Source of the DNA: Mesobacillus subterraneus | GTDB taxonomy: Bacteria; Bacillota; Bacilli; Bacillales; Cytobacillaceae | Length of the DNA: 64,000 bases | Reading direction: 5' to 3' | Assembly (NCBI RefSeq): GCF_023715485.1 | Contig: NZ_JAMBOF010000005.1 | Coordinates: forward strand, 1 to 64,000 | Shown here: piece by piece, positions 58,440 to 64,000 of the stretch | Layout: every line of letters starts with the position of its first letter | How positions within the stretch are numbered: position 1 is the stretch's first letter | The notes under the pieces: model-generated | What the model saw: only the letters and a program-made list of their open reading frames with translations | Databases searched by the model: none | What the model was told of the DNA's origin: nothing | Position numbers and translations under genes: made by a program

Positions 58440-59446
58440 TGTTTTAAATAAAATTCTTTGTACCAATCTACAAAAGAACCTAGACCTGCTTCTAATGGTG
58501 TAGAAGGAGAGAAACCAGTATCCTTTTGTAAATCATTAATATCTGCATAGGTCATTTTTACGTCTCCAGGCTGCATTGGTGCTAAGACGATATTTGCCTT
58601 TGTACCGATTTTCTCTTCAAGGATTTTGATAAAATCGAGGAGCTTTACTGGATTATTGTTGCCGATATTATAGATTTTAAAAGGAGCATAACTTGAACCA
58701 GGGTCTGGATTTTCACGATCCCATTCAGGATTAGGCTTTGGCGGACGATGAAGCAGCCTTACGATTCCTTCAACAATATCGTCAATAAAAGTAAAATCTC
58801 TGCTCATGTCTCCATTATTGAATACCTTTATAGGATTGCCTTCAATGATATCCCTGGTAAATGAGTAGTAGGCCATATCTGGTCTTCCCCAGGGACCATA
58901 CACGGTAAAAAAACGAAGCCCTGTTGTGGGAATACTGTATAAATGACTGTACGTATGCGCCATTAATTCATTTGCCTTTTTTGAAGCAGCATAAATGCTT
59001 ACCGGGTGGTCAACTGGATCTTTTTCGGAGAAGGGTGTTTTTGTATTTGAACCATAAACCGAGCTCGAGGAGGCATAAATCAAGTGGTCAACAGGATATT
59101 GCCTGCACGCCTCTAAAATATTTAAAAATCCTGACAGGTTTGAATGAATATATGAATGTGGGTTGTTAAGGCTAAAACGAACTCCCGCTTGAGCAGCTAA
59201 ATTGATGACAATATCGATAGAGTGGTTCCTAAAGATGGAGTGTAATTCATCCTGATTTGCCAAATCTATTTTATAGAAAGTGAATTTGGAGTTTGCTTCT
59301 AACAGTTTTAACCTCTCTGTTTTTAAAAGAACATCATAATAATCATTAAGGTTATCTATACCTATTACCTCATAACCTTCTGATAGCAGCCGTTTTGACA
59401 GATGAAACCCAATAAACCCTGCCGCACCTGTTACGACAATACTCAT
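58436..59446 (-). CDS. NAD-dependent UDP-sugar 4-epimerase (UDP-glucuronate type)
   Basis: 336 residues of the extended SDR family, closest in layout to UDP-glucuronate/galacturonate 4-epimerases. NAD site TGAAGFIGFHL, then NLAAQAGVR, catalytic Ser/Tyr/Lys in ASSSSVYG and YAASKKANEL, and GLRFFTVYGPWGRPD, RDFTFIDDIVEG. It would supply an activated sugar for polysaccharide made with the co-transcribed glycosyltransferase. ATG overlaps the end of the kinase-like gene by four bases. Confidence 0.9.
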   Translation of the reverse strand: MSIVVTGAAGFIGFHLSKRLLSEGYEVIGIDNLNDYYDVLLKTERLKLLEANSKFTFYKIDLANQDELHSIFRNHSIDIVINLAAQAGVRFSLNNPHSYIHSNLSGFLNILEACRQYPVDHLIYASSSSVYGSNTKTPFSEKDPVDHPVSIYAASKKANELMAHTYSHLYSIPTTGLRFFTVYGPWGRPDMAYYSFTRDIIEGNPIKVFNNGDMSRDFTFIDDIVEGIVRLLHRPPKPNPEWDRENPDPGSSYAPFKIYNIGNNNPVKLLDFIKILEEKIGTKANIVLAPMQPGDVKMTYADINDLQKDTGFSPSTPLEAGLGSFVDWYKEFYLKQ

Positions 59447-60741
59447 TTTCTACTATCCTTTACCTGGTTTCTATAGGTTTCTCTAAACCAGCCCATTCTG
59501 CTCTTTCCCACAACCTGTTTTTCTTTTTTTACTGGTCGTTCCTTTTTCACTTCAACTCTTTCAAGTACTTCGTTTTCCTTCTTGGAAAACGGAATGGGCT
59601 CCCTGGTCCAATTAGCATATGTTTTAGGATGCATTACTCTTATCTGATCAAGGAATGAGTTGAGGAACTCTCTTTCGTGAAGGTCCTGGAATAACTCCAG
59701 GGGCCTATCTTGTGCACGAAAATTAGAATAGACATGATCCACTAATTTGAAACCTTTGCTTGTGATGAAAATATGCCTTAAAGGCGCATCAATCTGGGTA
59801 AAACCTTCTTTTTTCATTGTAGATAATATGTCTAAAAGGTGCCTGGTTATATCCTCTGAGAGTTTATTTTGTTTTTTCAGGTATTGGTTTAAATTAGGTC
59901 CCATTAAATATTCCATTACAATGTAATTCGTTCCTGTTTCATAAACCTTGGGAATGAAGGATAAATGTTGGTTCGATAATAAAACGTCTTTTTCCTGTTT
60001 GCAATGATCCGGTTTTCCATAAATTTTTACACATTTGTCTTCACTTATTCGATAGACAGCACCCTGGTGGCCTTTGCCAATGAGTGGCTGTGATACAGAG
60101 CTTGCTATCTTGACTGCGTTTCCAGAGCCGCCTGATGTGACCGGAATATTTCTGTAGTCAAAATTGTTTTCGGCAAAGTACTTTTCCCATGTTTTATAGG
60201 TTTGTGGCTCTATACTTTTTACGCGGGATAAAAAAGAGTCTTTTAATAAAATGATATTTAAATCTCTTAATAATTTTAGGGGGACTGGATGTTGCCTTTT
60301 AAACGCATTGACATGGTCAACTAGTTTTAGTTCTTCATTTTCAAGGACAAAAATATGACGCAATGGTGCATCGATCATCGTGAACTTTGCTTCCTTCATT
60401 GCTTGTAGAATTGAGAGGAGTTTTATTGTAATCGATTCGGGGATATAGGTGCAGTTTCTGAGATATTCCTTCAATGTGGGGCCGTTAAAAAACTCCATTA
60501 CAACAAAATTGGTGCCTGTTTCATATAATTTAGGGAAAAAGGATAATTGTTGTCCTGCTTTAAGAGCTTCTGCCTCCATCTTGGCTTGTAGTGGGTCTGT
60601 ATAGACTTTCACACATTTGTCTTCAGATAGCTTAAATACAGCTCCTTGAGAGCCCATGCCAATTAGTGGATAGTTAGTGGGGTTATCGATTATTAAGGTT
60701 TTTAAACCTTTTGTTACTTTAATTGATTTAAAATCCTTCAT
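59443..60741 (-). CDS. Tandem-duplicated protein kinase-like protein
   Basis: 432 residues made of two copies of one kinase-like domain (about 20-180 and 214-374), roughly 194 residues apart. Each has a Gly loop (GMGSQGAVFKL, GKGHQGAVYRI), a VAIK-type Lys (CVKVY Lys45, CVKIY Lys239), IDAPLRHIF replacing the HxDxxxxN loop (Asp124, Asp318) and KLVDHV replacing DFG (Asp142, Asp335). The loop Asn is His in both. The tail after 400 is very basic. The ATG follows GGAGGG two bases after the glycosyltransferase stop. It may be an atypical kinase for a protein or small molecule. Confidence 0.8.
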   Translation of the reverse strand: MKDFKSIKVTKGLKTLIIDNPTNYPLIGMGSQGAVFKLSEDKCVKVYTDPLQAKMEAEALKAGQQLSFFPKLYETGTNFVVMEFFNGPTLKEYLRNCTYIPESITIKLLSILQAMKEAKFTMIDAPLRHIFVLENEELKLVDHVNAFKRQHPVPLKLLRDLNIILLKDSFLSRVKSIEPQTYKTWEKYFAENNFDYRNIPVTSGGSGNAVKIASSVSQPLIGKGHQGAVYRISEDKCVKIYGKPDHCKQEKDVLLSNQHLSFIPKVYETGTNYIVMEYLMGPNLNQYLKKQNKLSEDITRHLLDILSTMKKEGFTQIDAPLRHIFITSKGFKLVDHVYSNFRAQDRPLELFQDLHEREFLNSFLDQIRVMHPKTYANWTREPIPFSKKENEVLERVEVKKERPVKKEKQVVGKSRMGWFRETYRNQVKDSRK

Positions 60742-60742
60742 T

Positions 60743-61807
60743 TCATTTCCCTCCCAACAATTCATCGTAGTATTTAGCCTGTAAAAGAAGTTGCTGCTCA
60801 GCATCAAAGAACCGTTCAACTTTTTTTCGAGCTGCTTTTGTATAAGATGTCCAATGGTTCCTATTGTTCAGCATATATTCAAGGGCTGCTGCAAGTTCAT
60901 CAACATTGTTCTCCTGTACCAGGATGCCTTCTTTATTATGGGTAATCAATTCAGGAATCCCTGCATGATAGGTGGAAATTACGGGTACTCCTAACGCCAT
61001 GGCTTCTTTTAATGTGTTAGGGATACCTTCAAGGTCTCCATTGGACGCTTCAAGGCTCGCAGCACAGAACAAATCAGCATTCATCATATGCTGTTGAACT
61101 TGTTCTTTTGGGAGATGATTTAATAAACGAAAAGAATCACCTAAATTTAGTTGATTGGCTAACGATATAAGCTCTTCTTGAAGTTCGCCTCCTCCAATAA
61201 TGGTCAAAGTCGAATTGGGAAATTTATCTTTTATTTTTTTGTAAGCCTTCATTAAAACATGATGTCCCTTCTTTTCCACCAATCTGCCTACGGAAAGAAT
61301 ATTCTGACCTGAGCCTTGAACATCAGGCGCTCTGTAATGGTATTTGTTTAGATTAACCCCTCCGTAAAGCACTTTGATTTTTTCTGGAGGGCAGCCCCAA
61401 GATTTGATACTGTCAGCTAAATAATTGCAAACTGGATAAAAATGGTCTCCTTGTTCAAATAGCATTTTCATATGTTCCAAATATCCAACTGGCTGATTGG
61501 CTAAGGTTGCATCCCGGCCTCTTATACTTGTTACCAACGGGAGATTGGTCTTTTCTTTGAAAGGGAGCAGTAATATGCCCAGCTGACCGTGGTGGGCATG
61601 TAAAAGAGAAACATTATTTTTCTTAACGAATTTCTTTGGAGAATAAATTTCACTAAGATAGTGAACCTTTTCATTCAGTAGTGACAGGTCAGTCATGTAC
61701 TTTGGCTGGCGTATCATATGGATATAATCGTAACCAGGGACTTCGCGTATCTGGGGAATATATTGAGTGGGATCGACTCGCAAGTTTAAATGGATAACAG
61801 TTTTCAA
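60743..61807 (-). CDS. Glycosyltransferase family 4
   Basis: 354 residues of GT-B fold, GT4 type: N-terminal acceptor domain (LLHAHHGQLG, SIRGRD), C-terminal donor domain with SVGRLVEKKGHHVL, IIGGGELQEEL and the E-x7-E motif EGIPNTLKE. It transfers a sugar from a nucleotide-sugar donor, probably to a cell-surface glycan. First gene of the three-gene minus-strand operon. Confidence 0.9.
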   Translation of the reverse strand: MKTVIHLNLRVDPTQYIPQIREVPGYDYIHMIRQPKYMTDLSLLNEKVHYLSEIYSPKKFVKKNNVSLLHAHHGQLGILLLPFKEKTNLPLVTSIRGRDATLANQPVGYLEHMKMLFEQGDHFYPVCNYLADSIKSWGCPPEKIKVLYGGVNLNKYHYRAPDVQGSGQNILSVGRLVEKKGHHVLMKAYKKIKDKFPNSTLTIIGGGELQEELISLANQLNLGDSFRLLNHLPKEQVQQHMMNADLFCAASLEASNGDLEGIPNTLKEAMALGVPVISTYHAGIPELITHNKEGILVQENNVDELAAALEYMLNNRNHWTSYTKAARKKVERFFDAEQQLLLQAKYYDELLGGK

Positions 61808-61950
61808 TCAAAACTTCTCCTTCCTATATAACGTAGCTGTTCGTATATAGTTTATGAAGTTTGAAAAAAAGGACTTGGACATATAGGAAAAGAATTAAAA
61901 TTGAAGCGCGGATTTATTTGCTGAGGTCGAAGTTCTGTTCTTGTGAAAAT

Positions 61951-62100
61951 AAAAGGCTCTTTTCGTATACTTTGTTGCTTTCACAACCAAAAGTATTACG
62001 AGTTTTAATGCATTCTTCAGAAACCGCTTGAAACCAAGAGATATAGGGGATGAAAGCTTGATTCGAAAAACAACACTCTATGCATACCAGCCCATAAAAA
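61951..62100. repeat. MITE-like dispersed repeat, family 2, copy B
   Basis: 150 bp, starting AAAAGGCTCTTTTCGTATAC and ending CAGCCCATAAA, about 70% alike to copy A at 55711-55870: shared TTTGTTGCTTTCACAACCAA, GAGTTTTAATGCA, ATAGGGGATGAA. The terminal inverted repeat is imperfect. It lies between the glycosyltransferase operon and the DUF3231 gene. The gap 61808-61950 shows no other feature. Confidence 0.75.
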
Positions 62101-62165
62101 AGACGAAGTTCCCGGAAAGGATCAAAATGGATTACTAACATCCATTATCCTATCAACTTCGTCGT
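62095..62165 (-). terminator. Terminator of the DUF3231 gene
   Basis: Minus strand: outer stem GACGAAGTT/AACTTCGTC enclosing a smaller ATGGAT/ATCCAT hairpin, then six T. It partly overlaps the end of repeat copy B. Confidence 0.7.
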
Positions 62166-62174
62166 TTCTTAAAC

Positions 62175-63179
62175 TTAAATTTTCCTGTCCAACGCCTGAG
62201 GAGGCTGCTCCAGCCACTTCTCCGTAATCGTCAAAATCAATCCTTTACCGTAAAACTTCTTCATTTCATCAGAGATATTGGTGAACGTGGTGACGATATC
62301 AGACCGTAAGCTAGAGGTCATCGCCTGGTTGATCATGATGAAACAGAACATTCCGAGGCATGTATTCACAAAGAACATCATCAGCTTATCGGAAAACGGA
62401 GATTCTTTCGCATCGTATATATTGAAATCACCAGATGATGAAACCGGAATATTTTCCTTATCAAAAAGCTCTTGAAGGGAACTGGTGACTTTTTCAAGTG
62501 ACTGGTTCCCTTTGCTGAGATGCTGTTTTAGATCTTTAGTTTTGGCGAGCTTTCCAAACGTTACGAGAATCATTTTTGAAAATTGTGCTCTATGGATAAT
62601 TCGGGTTAGATTGGCGATTTCTGCAGCATTTACAGGTCTTGAACCGCCGAACAGCCCATTCAGATAATTCATGTGTCCAACCATATCGATTGTGTGGTCC
62701 ATGGCAACCTGAGGCGGCTTCAAGTATACGCCTTTTGACAGCATCAATTCAGTCATCTCATTTTGAATCTGCAGGACGGACTCAATAGCCCCTTGAAAAA
62801 TAGCCCGGATATCCTTTCTGGTAGAATCAGAAAATGCACTTGGGTATGTAATCATGGAAAGCATCGTTATATCATGGCAAATATATAAAATGAACGTATC
62901 GGAAAATACCCTGCCTGCATCCAATCGCACATCATCAGAAGTGAATCCTAAAGGCATCGTAATCTTCTCTTTTGTAAAAATCTCCTTCAAATCCTGCAGG
63001 TTTTTTTGAGCGAAATCCAATAACTTTTCAACAATTTTTTTCACCTCTGGATCATCTGCAGTTGCAAGAAAATATTCATAAAAACGCATTTCCATCGTGA
63101 TTTTTAAATAACCTGCCCATATATTGGAAATTTCTGTCGCGGTCAACTCAAGATGGGACTTGTTTGTTGTCTCAGACAT
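62175..63179 (-). CDS. DUF3231 family protein
   Basis: 334 residues of the DUF3231 family, common and often multi-copy in spore-forming Bacillaceae. It shows two similar helical, ferritin-like halves: ELTATEISNIWAGYLKITMEMRFYE opens the first, AEIANLTRIIHRAQFSK lies in the second. A hydrophobic stretch around MMFFVNTCLGMFCFIMINQA may touch membrane. ATG at 63179 is eight bases after AAGGAG; a GTG three codons earlier is less likely. Function unknown. Confidence 0.85.
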   Translation of the reverse strand: MSETTNKSHLELTATEISNIWAGYLKITMEMRFYEYFLATADDPEVKKIVEKLLDFAQKNLQDLKEIFTKEKITMPLGFTSDDVRLDAGRVFSDTFILYICHDITMLSMITYPSAFSDSTRKDIRAIFQGAIESVLQIQNEMTELMLSKGVYLKPPQVAMDHTIDMVGHMNYLNGLFGGSRPVNAAEIANLTRIIHRAQFSKMILVTFGKLAKTKDLKQHLSKGNQSLEKVTSSLQELFDKENIPVSSSGDFNIYDAKESPFSDKLMMFFVNTCLGMFCFIMINQAMTSSLRSDIVTTFTNISDEMKKFYGKGLILTITEKWLEQPPQALDRKI

Positions 63180-63322
63180 TCCACACACTCCTTTCCTTAT
63201 AGTGTTACTTTTAAATAAAAATTTATTACTAACAGAATGGTTAATTCTTTGTAATCTCTCTAACAGACGGATACATATAAAAAAACAGCTGGGAAAAACT
63301 TTAACAAAAGGAGGTTTTCAAA

Positions 63323-63472
63323 GTGAAAAAGTTCTTATTAATGTTATTGCTGGCGTTCTCCATGTTCTCTATCACTGGCTGCGGTAACGATGCACCGCCG
63401 GAAGAGGACGAACAGCTAGAGGATGTTGAGGAAGAGGATGAAATTGGTGACGGCGAAGTGGATGATGAGTAG
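63323..63472 (+). CDS. Small acidic lipoprotein
   Basis: 49 residues, GTG start behind AAAGGAGGTTTT. Signal peptide MKKFLLMLLLAFSMFSITG with lipobox ITGC (Cys20), then a mature part of 30 residues of which about half are Glu or Asp and none Lys or Arg. It would be a membrane-anchored, polyanionic surface peptide. Such proteins occur in Bacillaceae without known role. Confidence 0.75.
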   Translation: MKKFLLMLLLAFSMFSITGCGNDAPPEEDEQLEDVEEEDEIGDGEVDDE

Positions 63473-63555
63473 CATTATTAGTTTCACTTGCCATGCTTCA
63501 TTTATGCCAACATAATAACCATAGTCGCAGGAATTACACGCAAAGGTGATTATCT

Positions 63556-63598
63556 GAGCAAAGATTCAAAGTCTTTGCTCTTTTCTTTGTTTAATCTC
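63556..63598 (+). terminator. Terminator after the small lipoprotein
   Basis: GAGCAAAGA/TCTTTGCTC with a seven-base loop, then TTTTCTTT. Confidence 0.8.
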
Positions 63599-63628
63599 GT
63601 GGACTCCTGTATTTATTTTGTATAATTA

Positions 63629-63657
63629 TTGACATATGACCGGTCAGTCAGTAACAT
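63629..63657 (+). promoter_or_regulatory. Promoter with palindromic operator for the RND gene
   Basis: TTGACA (63629-63634), 17-base spacer, TAACAT (63652-63657). The spacer contains TGACCGGTCA (63637-63646), a perfect 10-bp palindrome followed by GTCAGT, the form of TetR-type operators of multidrug exporters. Repressor not in view. Confidence 0.55.
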
Positions 63658-63697
63658 TATATTGTATTAGATAAGACATTATGGGGCAGGTGTACTA

Positions 63698-64000
63698 GTG
63701 AAGGGTTTAGTGAATTTTGTATTAGGAAATAAACTGGCAGTTTGGCTTTTAACGATTATCATCACCGTATCGGGTATCTACTCTGGAACGCGTATGAACA
63801 TGGAGACAATCCCGAATATATCGATTCCTTACTTAATGGTTATGGATGTTTATCCTGGAGCGACTCCTGAGAAAGTGATGGAGGATGTGTCCATTCCAAT
63901 CGAAAAAGCGGTGGAAGGACTAGCGGATGTTAAATTCGTCTATTCAAATTCGTATTCCAATATGTCCAGCATCCAAGTGGAATATGAATACGGCATTGAT
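63698..64000 (+). CDS. RND family efflux transporter, N-terminal part
   Basis: The first 101 codons of an AcrB/SwrC-type RND transporter; it runs off the right edge. Start GTG behind GGCAGGTG. N-terminal membrane helix LAVWLLTIIITVSGIYSG, then METIPNISIPYLMV and YPGATPEKVMEDVSIPIEKA, the conserved start of porter subdomain PN1. In Gram-positives such proteins export surfactants or lipophilic drugs (SwrC). The palindrome upstream suggests local repression. Confidence 0.9.
   Translation, partial: MKGLVNFVLGNKLAVWLLTIIITVSGIYSGTRMNMETIPNISIPYLMVMDVYPGATPEKVMEDVSIPIEKAVEGLADVKFVYSNSYSNMSSIQVEYEYGID

Noticed and set aside
61914-62141. 75-residue minus-strand frame before the DUF3231 gene end
   Set aside because: Coincides with repeat copy B and the terminator; composition is that of the repeat.

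Overview
The window is the chromosomal replication-origin region of a low-GC, endospore-forming member of the Bacillaceae. Gene order (dnaA, dnaN, yaaA, recF, remB, gyrB, gyrA and an rRNA operon on one side; rpmH, rnpA, spoIIIJ, jag, mnmE, mnmG, rsmG, noc, soj, spo0J, yyaC, ychF, rpsF-ssb-rpsR, gdpP, rplI, dnaC, purA, tRNAs and walRKHIJ on the other) is the Bacillus subtilis origin order. The HD-GYP gene beside gyrA, the dispersed repeat families and the accessory genes look more like Mesobacillus, Cytobacillus or Neobacillus relatives than B. subtilis itself; the species is not decided here.

Layout. 1-11,660 is one replichore read on the minus strand: the 5' end of 16S rRNA with tandem promoters, a degenerate HD-GYP gene, gyrA, gyrB, remB, recF, yaaA, dnaN and dnaA. 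oriC is bipartite, with DnaA boxes upstream of dnaA and a DnaA-box/GC-cluster/DnaA-trio unwinding element between dnaA and dnaN. 11,660-21,970 carries ribosome, membrane-insertion, tRNA-modification and nucleoid-occlusion/segregation genes, with a perfect parS inside spo0J. 22,100-30,500 holds DUF554, yyaC, an MscS channel, DUF951, a molybdopterin oxidoreductase, an 11-copy 52-bp tandem array, ychF and rpsF-ssb-rpsR. 30,700-37,130 holds yybS, gdpP, rplI, dnaC and purA.

37,350-38,172 is the most unusual stretch. Intact tRNA-Lys, tRNA-Glu and tRNA-Phe genes lie among four units, each made of a tRNA 5' fragment fused to a roughly 65-nt hairpin element. The same order (short fragment, longer fragment, intact gene) occurs once for Lys and once for Phe, and the element's stems show compensatory changes.

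38,500-48,180 is the cell-wall homeostasis region: an M23 endopeptidase, walRKHIJ, htrC, a CxxH/CxxC protein and rlmH. A second parS lies in walK. A cluster of DnaA-box-like sequences and three evenly spaced WalR-type half-sites precede rlmH.

48,200-64,000 is accessory. It contains a nuclease-fold/winged-helix protein, a TsdA-like diheme cytochrome lipoprotein, DegV, mqo behind a possible structured leader with a terminator, and a three-gene heme-dependent oxidative N-demethylase (DmmA/DmmB-type) cluster with a MITE-like repeat filling one intergenic gap. A dicarboxylate symporter, a glycosyltransferase/tandem kinase-like/UDP-sugar epimerase operon ending next to a subtilase gene scar, a DUF3231 protein, a tiny acidic lipoprotein and the start of an RND transporter complete it. 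At least three dispersed non-coding repeat families occur in the window.
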